A stretch of 64,000 nucleotides of DNA from Cyclobacteriaceae bacterium. Lineage in GTDB: Bacteria; Bacteroidota; Bacteroidia; Cytophagales; Cyclobacteriaceae. Below, piece by piece: positions 25,155 to 32,258 of the stretch. The stretch is taken from positions 62,001 through 126,000 of the forward strand of contig JAIBBC010000003.1 in the NCBI GenBank assembly GCA_019694875.1. The letters are read 5' to 3'. The notes beneath the pieces were generated by a model, which saw nothing but the letters and a program-made list of their open reading frames with translations, was not told the origin of the DNA and did no database searches. How positions within the stretch are numbered: the stretch's first letter is position 1; each line of letters begins with the position of its first letter. A program made the position numbers and the translations under genes.

Positions 25155-27276
25155 AGAGATCTCCTTTAAAGTTCTGCTCCTCCCCTTTCTGAATTCGTCT
25201 CTTAATTCTGGATTTCCTGCTGTTTGCCCATTTCATTTCGGGTTCTGGCTTGGGCTCGCTAACTCCTAACTGGTAACCAATGTATTGGCTGTCGATTCTT
25301 TTCTTGATTGTTGCGGCATTGAGATATTCTCGATAATCCTTACCCTTAAGGAATTTGGTAACTTCGGTTTGCATATTTACAATGCTATCTTCCAGTTGAT
25401 CAGTGATCTCAGCCACATCTTTGCCATACATTCTGATTAGATCGCTATGGACCTCGCTCCGATCAAAAAGCGCTTCCGGAATTGTGGTCAAAAAATCCAG
25501 CGTTCCCAGATATTCAGTTGTTCCCCGCCTGAAAATGCGAGCAGATCCCTGCCTTTCATCCTGATTTATATAAGCATCAACCAGCACATCATTCAGTTTG
25601 GTTGCTGTATTGAAATCTCTTCGATTGTAGATGAAAACCTCCTTGTCTTTTTTGATGATAATACCGCAGCCAATAATTGTGGACATATGCCATTCGTGAG
25701 TCATGTATGCAATAAAGGGTGCGCTGTAGACCTTTAAATGATTGTGAGTTTCTGATCTGAATCGACTCATTGGTGATTCGATAGGTAGTCGCTTTCTAAG
25801 TGTACCAAAATTTGCCTCTTCCATAATTAAATGCCGCACTATTCTTTTCATTTCACCCATGTCTTTCAGAAATTCTTCTCTCGTCAATTCAAGCTTAAAT
25901 ATCCTTGACGGATGCGCATTAACCCCCTTGCTCTTGATGCCTGGTCCGATGTAGGAAATGGAATTTGATAGATATTTATCCTGGAAATCAAGGTTACTCC
26001 TTTCATACCTTCCTTGATAATTTGCGGTCTTCGACACTTTCACAATGACACCATCCCGGACCATCATCGACAGCAAGTTTTTTGTTTGCTTTGATTGGTA
26101 AGCCAAATGGCCATCGAATGCAACTTCTCTTGCCATCTCTCCGTCTGTTGTGTGAAAATACTCCTTCCATGCTTCAAGCACAGTTTCTGAATTTTCTGTC
26201 TCGGAAATGCCAATTCCCAATGTGGCCATAGTGCACAAATCTTTGATTTTGACCACCAGCAATTGGACGTATTTCTTATCCTCGCTCCCTTTAGACACAC
26301 ACTGAAGTACGTAGCCATCAACGCCAATCTTTACCAACGGAGCTGACGGTGGATCAAACTTTAGAATCCCTACCACCTTGCGTTTGAACTCCAATGGTTC
26401 ATCTTTAGCAAAGCTGATATAAGGCTTCGCGTCTTCAGCCAAGAATTTTGATATCGAAGGTTCAGAAAGAGGAACAATGCCTTGCTCATCCCGAAGCTCT
26501 GGATTGTCTTCCAAGAGATTTTCAATAGCATCGCGAATTTCAGATGCAGATACTCGTGTCGGCTTGCTTAGCGCGAAAAGTGTAACAATCCATTTTAATG
26601 CCTCACTCCATTTGTGATTGTTGGACACCTTTCCAGTGTGACCATGGATTAGGCCTTTCGGTAATGTTTGCAGTTTCTTACGCTTGACAAATTTAATGAA
26701 AGACTCGGGCGATGTTAATCGGATCTCTCCTAAATGATATTCTACAATAGACTCAACTGCGTCATACGATGTAGGCTGTTTATCAAACTTTTTCTTTTGC
26801 TCTAATAGTATGTTGTAAATTAGTCCTAATCTGTATGAGTTTATTTTTGAAATATATCGGAAACAAACACGCAGGATGCAATGAGCTATTGATTTACTGA
26901 TAACCTGTTGATGAGACAATGTGGGGATGCAAGAGTAGAGCTGTTTGATTTCTGCATACCCTTCAATCGCATAATTCAACTCTTTCTCATGATCTTCTTT
27001 ATCACGCAAAATTGTCTTAATTTCATTTTGCTCCTGTTCTATTCTAAGGGTATTTAAGGCTGTAGATACTTGAGTGACGCTGGTCTTTAATTCTTTAGCT
27101 ACGCTAGCAGAAAATTCAATCATATCCAAATACGGTGAGTTGCTTTCACCTGAGAGTATTTCCGGCTTTAAAAGCTGGAGAAGTTTTCGGCTGATGAAGA
27201 GTTTCTTATCTCTCCTTTTAAAAGATTTTGAGAAAAGCTCTTGAACGAACCTGTTCTTCAATATGGGTTGTTTCAT
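25141..27276 (-). CDS. Second TnsB/Mu-type DDE transposase, uninterrupted
   Basis: 711 residues. Helical N-terminal DNA-binding domains precede an integrase core with D near residue 319 (KIGVDGYVLQ), D near 386 (REVAFDGHLAYQS) and E near 423 (YQGRYERSNLDF), followed by SYIGPGIKSKG. A beta-barrel region (IIIKKDKEVFIYNRRDFN, ARIFRRGTTEYLGTLDF) and a long basic helical tail come after. This is the normal domain order of MuA/TnsB. The core differs strongly from the plus-strand transposase, so the two are not recent duplicates. It follows the 186-residue gene by three bases and is followed by the AAA protein. It would cut and join the transposon ends. Confidence 0.85.
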   Translation of the reverse strand: MKQPILKNRFVQELFSKSFKRRDKKLFISRKLLQLLKPEILSGESNSPYLDMIEFSASVAKELKTSVTQVSTALNTLRIEQEQNEIKTILRDKEDHEKELNYAIEGYAEIKQLYSCIPTLSHQQVISKSIAHCILRVCFRYISKINSYRLGLIYNILLEQKKKFDKQPTSYDAVESIVEYHLGEIRLTSPESFIKFVKRKKLQTLPKGLIHGHTGKVSNNHKWSEALKWIVTLFALSKPTRVSASEIRDAIENLLEDNPELRDEQGIVPLSEPSISKFLAEDAKPYISFAKDEPLEFKRKVVGILKFDPPSAPLVKIGVDGYVLQCVSKGSEDKKYVQLLVVKIKDLCTMATLGIGISETENSETVLEAWKEYFHTTDGEMAREVAFDGHLAYQSKQTKNLLSMMVRDGVIVKVSKTANYQGRYERSNLDFQDKYLSNSISYIGPGIKSKGVNAHPSRIFKLELTREEFLKDMGEMKRIVRHLIMEEANFGTLRKRLPIESPMSRFRSETHNHLKVYSAPFIAYMTHEWHMSTIIGCGIIIKKDKEVFIYNRRDFNTATKLNDVLVDAYINQDERQGSARIFRRGTTEYLGTLDFLTTIPEALFDRSEVHSDLIRMYGKDVAEITDQLEDSIVNMQTEVTKFLKGKDYREYLNAATIKKRIDSQYIGYQLGVSEPKPEPEMKWANSRKSRIKRRIQKGEEQNFKGDLFDTY

Positions 27277-27279
27277 AGA

Positions 27280-27840
27280 TTACGGATTTAGTTTAGACAG
27301 ACCGAAATCAAATACATCCCTGGCATATTGGTAGAACTCCTTGCCTGAACCGAGTGGAATCTCGGTGCGGACATCCACTGTTTTTAAAACAGAGTATAAC
27401 AATTGATAGTCCCCGGTTTCCCGGATAACCCTCACTACTACACTCATCACCGCAAGGGTTCTCGCTTTCAATTCAATGGTAGCAGTATCCTTTATTTCGA
27501 AGAAATTTGAGTGATATCTGCTCGAATGTTGTAAGGCTAGTTCTATGTCATGACGAACCTCGTCAAATGGAAGTTTGGCTTTGGTAATAGTTTTTTTGCG
27601 TACTCCCGGAAATAGCTCGTCAACATCATGATCCGTTAGCTTCAGTTCATCTCTAATGCTACGAGGGATAAGTTCCAGGTTGATGAAATCCCGGTTGGGA
27701 TGCTTTTGAAGAAAATAGTTGAATCTTGAATTTGAGAATAATCTAATTATCTCACAGTTGATCTCTATTGCACGGCCTTTAATTCGAAAAGCCTGCCCGA
27801 TGACATGATCAAGTAGTGAAATACCTGTTGTAGTTTTCAT
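27280..27840 (-). CDS. Hypothetical protein of the minus-strand transposition operon
   Basis: 186 residues with no motif that I recognise. It is charged and mostly helical, without a signal peptide or TM segment. It ends three bases before the start of the 711-residue transposase, so the two are surely co-transcribed. Its place directly before a transposase matches that of the 158-residue unknown at 19953 before the other transposase, but I see no convincing similarity between them. A role as transposase partner or target-choice subunit is possible. Confidence 0.65.
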   Translation of the reverse strand: MKTTTGISLLDHVIGQAFRIKGRAIEINCEIIRLFSNSRFNYFLQKHPNRDFINLELIPRSIRDELKLTDHDVDELFPGVRKKTITKAKLPFDEVRHDIELALQHSSRYHSNFFEIKDTATIELKARTLAVMSVVVRVIRETGDYQLLYSVLKTVDVRTEIPLGSGKEFYQYARDVFDFGLSKLNP

Positions 27841-28274
27841 TGGTAAAAAAATGTTAGGTGGAGATTAAAAAGTGACTTTGAGAGATTTAATAGTGATGCA
27901 AACTTATTGCAAGCCGGTTGCTGACACGTTGAAAAGCTATCTTTTTGTGTACCATTGTCTGATGCATAGGCAACTGGTATCCAACATCAAGAGTGATTCG
28001 TATACCCAGGCGGGGATGAACGCCAGGTTGTTAATTGATTTGTTTCTGGTTTTCATAGAGTTTAAAGAATAGTTAGTTTAAAAAATTACCAGGAAGAATA
28101 GTCGCAATACGTGTTAAAGAGTTTTCATAAGCGTAGTTTTAGTTCATGTTTGAAAGCCTTGTTAGCGTCGGTAGCTAAGTAAGTAATTGAGTTAACCGAA
28201 TCACCTAGCAGTTGATGCTGGAAAGGAAAATCCGTTTTGATCATTGTATAAGCCTGGTCATCCATAAAGATTTT
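27841..28274. other. Gap inside the minus-strand transposition operon
   Basis: About 430 bases with no gene that I can support. A 66-codon plus-strand frame at 27872-28072 exists (it contains a Met-Thr-Leu start and a hydrophobic end) but has no family likeness and runs against the operon. The gap suggests that the genes at 28275-29278 and those at 24417-27840 are separate transcripts. Confidence 0.4.
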
Positions 28275-28688
28275 CTATGAGAAGTTTGGTTTGGTAGTTT
28301 TTACGATATAATCTAAAGTTTCGGCCTCCATAGTAGTGAGGTGGCTCAGGTAAAGCTGCAGTAAAAGCCGTGCCTTCCTTCTTTTACCCCCTATCGATGC
28401 CATCTTGTTGAAGAGAGGTAACAGTTCGGTGGGGAATCCCCTATCATATGTGCGTAAAGAATTATTTCTGATACCATTTTCAGAGCACCCTATGCAGGTA
28501 AATGCTGCCGAATAATTCTGAATTTCTCTTCGGTGTTGATGCGATTTATCCTTTGCGTTAAAATCAGTACCAATGAGTTCTCTGGTATGTGCGGATAGTG
28601 ATTTGAAAAGTGTTGCTGGCGACATTTCATAGTAGTCAGCGTTAACGCGTACTGGTTTCATAGTATGATTTTTAACTCGCCTCATCAT
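28275..28688 (-). CDS. Hypothetical small protein, ATGA-coupled to the upstream AAA-like gene
   Basis: 137 residues from the ATG at 28688, whose bases overlap the stop of the preceding gene as ATGA. This coupling fixes the start. It is basic, with KGKRRKARLLL-like helices near the C-terminus (GGKRRKARLLLQLYLSHL) and two cysteines in FTCIGCSENG. I do not recognise the family. It could be a small DNA-binding accessory factor of the transposon, judged only by charge and place. Confidence 0.55.
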   Translation of the reverse strand: MMRRVKNHTMKPVRVNADYYEMSPATLFKSLSAHTRELIGTDFNAKDKSHQHRREIQNYSAAFTCIGCSENGIRNNSLRTYDRGFPTELLPLFNKMASIGGKRRKARLLLQLYLSHLTTMEAETLDYIVKTTKPNFS

Positions 28689-29278
28689 CCCCAACGGGTA
28701 TCTTTCAGGAAATTACCGGATTGATCAAACTCAATCCCTTCCGAATTGTCATTAAAGAAACGTTCGACATCAGCGAGGTTTTTGAATGTAAACTGTACTG
28801 GCTTTAGAACCTGCCGAAATTCATAAAGACCGGATTCCAAATACTGCTCGGGCAGGATGAATAATGTTGAGAAAGGAAACATCCCGTGGCTGAAGAAATT
28901 TATGAGCATATGTTGCTGTGCGGGGGTGAGGTAATCAATTCGATCTATCGCCAAGACACCCATTCCCAGTGCATTGTCCTTGACCATAATATGTTCGTTC
29001 AATTCCTTCGCCAAAGCATATGGATCTACAGTTTGATCTGGACGCTCAGACAGGCAGTCTAATCGGATTGTAGTCTCATATTGAAGAACGTTCAAATGAA
29101 TATTGAATTCTTTCTGAAACTTTTCTTTACCATTTACTCGTGCGTAAACAATTGCGAAATCGCGATTTGACTCCCTATAATGCGTTTTGAATGTCGCACG
29201 AAAATCAACTTCAGATGTTGCGCAAAACAAGTTCCGCCAACTTGCTGCCAGCCACAAGGCCTTCTTTTTCAAATGCAT
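28685..29278 (-). CDS. Degenerate AAA-like protein, first gene of the minus-strand operon
   Basis: 197 residues. The stretch LGMGVLAIDRIDYLTPAQQ, then MLINFFSHGMFPFSTLFILP, has the shape of the Walker B and sensor region of TnsC/IstB-like ATPases. No Walker A motif is present before it, and the protein is short. It may be a cut-down paralogue of the transposition ATPases that keeps only an interaction surface. The start is the ATG at 29278, about 255 bases inside the right end of the element. It is coupled by ATGA to the next gene. The AAA assignment is tentative. Confidence 0.55.
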   Translation of the reverse strand: MHLKKKALWLAASWRNLFCATSEVDFRATFKTHYRESNRDFAIVYARVNGKEKFQKEFNIHLNVLQYETTIRLDCLSERPDQTVDPYALAKELNEHIMVKDNALGMGVLAIDRIDYLTPAQQHMLINFFSHGMFPFSTLFILPEQYLESGLYEFRQVLKPVQFTFKNLADVERFFNDNSEGIEFDQSGNFLKDTRWG

Positions 29279-29432
29279 ATGCTATACGTTAAGCTATACA
29301 ACCGTTTTAAAGTCCGTTATACTACAGGTTGAACATCCGAGATGGGAAAATTCTGGATAGTACGAACACTGCTAACAAAAATGTTAGATTTTTTTAGACG
29401 GCGGGGCGTTAGAAGTCACCCCGATGGTTGTC

Positions 29433-29538
29433 CTGCTGGGAAGCAGTTTGTAAGTCCGGATGACCAGGTTTTTCCTTACCATCCTCTTACGATGTCTCTT
29501 TGCTTGACTTGCCAGACATCATTGATAAGTGCAAATTT
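29433..29538. repeat. Right end of the transposon: sub-terminal box and terminal repeat
   Basis: CTGCTGGGAAGCAGTTTGT (29433-29451) matches the inverse of the left box around 19672 (GCTGGGAA-C-GT--GT). It lies about 93 bases from the terminus, against about 90 on the left. ATAAGTGCAAATTT (29525-29538) is the exact inverse of 19581-19594. The 255 bases between the first minus-strand gene and this end hold no credible gene. Confidence 0.6.
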
Positions 29539-29580
29539 TATATTATTTTACAGGAGAAATAGTCTCCGAGCTGCACTTAT
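29525..29580. promoter_or_regulatory. Nested inverted repeat at and beyond the right transposon end
   Basis: ATAAGTGCA (29525-29533) is followed 38 bases later by its inverse TGCACTTAT (29572-29580). A second hairpin (GGAGA-AATAG-TCTCC) lies between them. The structure is about 120 bases upstream of the XRE gene at 29698. It could be an operator of that gene or a decayed second copy of the transposon end. Confidence 0.4.
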
Positions 29581-29697
29581 GTTTATATAATATAAAGATA
29601 TAAAGGGAATTATAACTTTTGCAAATCTTTTTTTAAGTAGTTCATAAGTTTTTTTATAGTCCGGGTTTACCTCTTGAAATGATCGATCGTTTAGAAT

Positions 29698-30051
29698 ATG
29701 AATAGTTTTGGTGAGGAGTTGAAGAGATTGCGAAAGGAGCGTGGACTTTCGCAGAAAGAGTTAGCTGATTCGGCTGAGCTAGGTGACGTCCAAATTAGTA
29801 CGTATGAAAATGGCAGGGTCGTCCCCACAAAGAAAAGTTTAAGAGCTTTGGCAAGAGCTTTGAATCTACCTGAAGGATATTTCAATGACTTCATGCCTGA
29901 AGAAAGTGAAGAGATTGTTTCTCATGATGTCATGATCCGTGAACTGCTGGATTTTCTGAATTTACGTCCGTCCTACCGACATTCTAAAATGATCCTCGAT
30001 ATGATGAGAACAATATCGGAGACCTATCAGAAAAGAGAGCCGGTTAGTTAG
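29698..30051 (+). CDS. XRE-family regulator
   Basis: 117 residues. The HTH_XRE domain fills the first ~65 residues: LKRLRKERGLSQKELADSAE, VQISTYENGRVVPTKKSL, ALARALNLPEGYF. The helical tail (DVMIRELLDFLNLRPSYRH) is probably for dimer contact. It sits just outside the right end of the transposon-like element and points away from it, mirroring the XRE gene at 19113-19481 on the left. Both have the sequence ATAAGTGCAAATTT upstream in the same relative orientation. It is most likely a DNA-binding repressor, with unknown targets. Confidence 0.85.
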   Translation: MNSFGEELKRLRKERGLSQKELADSAELGDVQISTYENGRVVPTKKSLRALARALNLPEGYFNDFMPEESEEIVSHDVMIRELLDFLNLRPSYRHSKMILDMMRTISETYQKREPVS

Positions 30052-30159
30052 CATTGATAAATTCCGTGAAAGTGATTTGCCGACTGTTTTTTAGAGATGA
30101 GACAGGAGTTTCCGAGAACGTGAGGCTGTATTGAGCATGCATGATCTATCATTAAAGGA

Positions 30160-30372
30160 GTCCTATTAGCCTAATTGTTTCATTTCTCCACACTTATCTC
30201 ATCGACTCCGAACATCTGGCAAAGGTCGCCTGAGCACCGGGTGTTATCTGCTTTCGTAATCCGAATCGGGGCCTCTCCCCTTTACTGTGTTTAAGCATTT
30301 TCACCTTTTCAATGCCCACACAATCACAGCTGAGGCGTTCTGTTTGTCTTCAAAACAACCTTCTTCTTCTCC
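30160..30372 (-). pseudogene. Shrunken inverted copy of the exported-protein gene at 18273-18845
   Basis: Read on the minus strand, this segment follows 18409-18540 closely (for example GATTCGGATTACGAAAGC is identical). It then jumps over about 250 bases and resumes at CAGATGTTCGGAGTCGATG, through the stop codon and into GAAACAATTAGG-TAATAGGACT past the gene end. The reading frame is broken by small indels and no start remains, so it is not expressed as protein. The copy ties the two sides of the transposon together as duplicated DNA. About 110 bases on each side are without a gene. Confidence 0.85.
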
Positions 30373-30483
30373 AATAGCATGGTAAATTGCATTCTGATTG
30401 CAGCTGCACAACCAATGATAACCCGATTTAACATATCATCCATTGTCCCTCAAAAGGCGCAAATCTGACCACGCTGGTGGAGG

Positions 30484-30876
30484 TTAAAACTTCAAATACC
30501 CATACTTATAAACATACTTCACCAAGCCCACTGTCGATTTTACAGCCAATTTCTTAAAGATGTTAAGCCTTGTGTTAAAAAAGGTCTTTTCAGTAATATT
30601 CAATTTGCTGGCGATTTCTTTTACCGTTTTTTCCTTGCAGATCATAAAAACGATTTGCACCTGGTGACGAGTTAGTAGCACAAAATTTGCACGATCTACC
30701 TTCTTGGGCAAAACTATTTTTTTAAACCTTTTTGAAGCTTCCTCCCTGTATCTATCCTGCTTCATACTTTCTAACAGTATTGTCGAATTAGCTTTATTTG
30801 AAAGTAGGTAGTCTGTTTCTGTACTTACCTTTTGCGAAGGTAGATTCTTTCTAAGTCGTTTTATTGTCCTATTCAT
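30484..30876 (-). CDS. LuxR-type helix-turn-helix regulator without receiver domain
   Basis: 130 residues with a basic N-terminal half and a C-terminal LuxR/GerE HTH: VLLTRHQVQIVFMICKEKTV, KEIASKLNITEKTFFNTRLN, IFKKLAVKSTVGLVKYVYKYG. There is no receiver or other sensor domain, so it should bind DNA constitutively or depend on a partner. It is surrounded by XRE genes and the pseudogene at 30160, with 250 gene-free bases downstream of it on the plus side. The target genes cannot be named from the sequence. Confidence 0.8.
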   Translation of the reverse strand: MNRTIKRLRKNLPSQKVSTETDYLLSNKANSTILLESMKQDRYREEASKRFKKIVLPKKVDRANFVLLTRHQVQIVFMICKEKTVKEIASKLNITEKTFFNTRLNIFKKLAVKSTVGLVKYVYKYGYLKF

Positions 30877-31123
30877 GCCGCTAAGGTAGTACTCTGGTGA
30901 AGAATACTAATTAATTAAATAGTCTAGTCCGGTATTCCTCAATCGAAGAAGCTTAACATTTTTGGCAATTCTAAAGTCGAAAATTCGGGACCTGTTCGCA
31001 TGATCTCTTAAGCTGATCCGCGGGAGTATGCACTAGCTAGCGCCCCGCTCCGGAAGGCCATAGCATAAAAAAATAGCAGAATTGTCGCTGGCCCCTTTAT
31101 TGCAATTATGCCATAAAATGCCT

Positions 31124-31372
31124 CTACTTCTTCCCTTTCTTGTTAAGCGAATGGACTCTGTCAGTAAGCTCGCCAGGAGTAAGTCCAAAGTAGGCTGATA
31201 TTTTAAAGATAGTGGTTAAGGACGGATCAGATATTCCCCGCTCCAGGCGCGAAATATATGCCCGTTCAAGATCGCAATGGTATCCCACAACATATTGACT
31301 GTCACCCCGTTCCACGCGCAATTGGCGAATAACTTTGCCAAAGTGCACTTTGATTCGGGAGTTTGCTTTCAT
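31124..31372 (-). CDS. Small XRE-family regulator, second module
   Basis: 82 residues with a full HTH_XRE domain: FGKVIRQLRVERGDSQYVVG, LERAYISRLERGISDPSL, FKISAYFGLTPGEL, and a basic tail ending NKKGKK. It lies divergent to the small gene at 31471, about 100 bases apart. This repeats the order seen at 17948-19092 but without the exported-protein gene between. The two XRE proteins are not close copies, so the modules have diverged or were assembled separately. Confidence 0.85.
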   Translation of the reverse strand: MKANSRIKVHFGKVIRQLRVERGDSQYVVGYHCDLERAYISRLERGISDPSLTTIFKISAYFGLTPGELTDRVHSLNKKGKK

Positions 31373-31470
31373 TAAGGCAAGCTATCCGTACGTCGCAAAA
31401 ATTGTCGAGCACTATAGTGCTCATTTATGTGACAATTTGTAGATTTGATCCGGGCAAAGTTTCACACGAA

Positions 31471-31692
31471 ATGAAAACAGACCTGCGTTCGATTGAGACG
31501 ACTTATGCGCTCCCAGGTATTCAACGCGGATCGCGAGGGTATTTCCATAAATGGTGTGACCAACCCTTCTACGACAGCAACCTTGACTATCCAATCCGGA
31601 AGACTTATGCTCTCGTTGAACTCATTGATGGTAGGGTCAAATTGTTTGATCCGGAACTGGTCAAATTCCTAGAACCTCTTAAAAAATACTAG
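31471..31692 (+). CDS. Small hypothetical protein, paralogue of 18868-19092
   Basis: 73 residues from the ATG at 31471. Aligned with the 18868 protein it keeps LRSIE, SRGYFHKWCDQ, LDYPIRKTYALVEL and a closing KFLEPLKKY. Most differences are conservative, which argues for a functional protein rather than a chance frame. No known domain. The one cysteine and the WCD motif are invariant in both copies. Confidence 0.7.
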   Translation: MKTDLRSIETTYALPGIQRGSRGYFHKWCDQPFYDSNLDYPIRKTYALVELIDGRVKLFDPELVKFLEPLKKY

Positions 31693-31750
31693 ATCTCGTC
31701 GCTCTATTCGGAAGGAAAGTCTTCGATGTCTATTTTGAAGTAATAACAGG

Positions 31751-32182
31751 ATGCAAATAAAGCAAGTTGAGTTCCAATTAAGTTCATCTTTGACCATGAA
31801 CTACGATATCTTCCGTGTCGATGATCTGGTACCCTCATCTTCCGCATGGACTCAAGTTTCTCAACTGCATTTACCAACACCGACTGTGTACTCCGATTGG
31901 AGACTACGCGATTCGTTTCCTGGCAAGGTAATCTCAATTAACGAAGAAACTGCATTGGTTGAAATTGTCGTGGATAGCGAACGGAAAAATACTCGAGAGT
32001 ACATTGTTTCAATTTCTTTGTTTTCCGGATTGGGGTTGCAAGTTGGAAGCTTCTTTAAGTTGCTCTACTTCGAACGACCAAATGCAATAACGATTCAGGC
32101 TATTAATAGCCAGTACATTACTGAAAAAGACTTTCCTCAATTTGACTTCGAAAAATTCTCAACTATTTCTGTTTTCGACTGA
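31751..32182 (+). CDS. Hypothetical protein, probably a small beta-barrel
   Basis: 143 residues with alternating strand-like stretches (FPGKVISINEETALVEIVVD, QVGSFFKLLYFERPNAIT) and no signal peptide or catalytic motif. It follows the small gene at 31471 by about 60 bases on the same strand, so it may be in its transcript. I do not recognise the family. The start ATG at 31751 is the first in frame. It is convergent with the exported protein gene ending at 32259. Confidence 0.55.
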   Translation: MQIKQVEFQLSSSLTMNYDIFRVDDLVPSSSAWTQVSQLHLPTPTVYSDWRLRDSFPGKVISINEETALVEIVVDSERKNTREYIVSISLFSGLGLQVGSFFKLLYFERPNAITIQAINSQYITEKDFPQFDFEKFSTISVFD

Positions 32183-32258
32183 GTCCTTGTATTTATCGGA
32201 CTTAGACCTACACTTTTTTGTAAAAGATCAACCTTAATCTTGGCGTCTGAAAACCTCC

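Larger units (their letters stand above)
19586..29533. mobile_element. Putative Mu/Tn7-like transposon with two DDE transposases
   Basis: The element is about 9.95 kb. It starts with TGCACTTAT at 19586 and ends with ATAAGTGCA at 29525-29533, so the termini are inverted copies with the TG...CA ends usual for DDE elements. The match extends outward by five more bases on both sides. Sub-terminal repeats also match: a GGTTCCCAGC core centred about 90 bases inside the left end, and its inverted counterpart GCTGGGAAGC about 93 bases inside the right end. Inside are two convergent operons, each with a TnsB-like transposase and AAA proteins. I see no TnsA-like nuclease and no clean 5-base target duplication. 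AATT flanks both ends but is palindromic and weak evidence. Boundaries are inferred from sequence. Confidence 0.65.

Noticed and set aside
27872-28072. A 66-codon plus-strand frame inside the minus-strand transposition operon
   Set aside because: It runs against the operon and has no recognisable domain or start context.
29342-29590. An 82-codon plus-strand frame at the right transposon end
   Set aside because: It overlaps the sub-terminal box and the terminal repeat, and its translation is cysteine- and arginine-rich without any known pattern.
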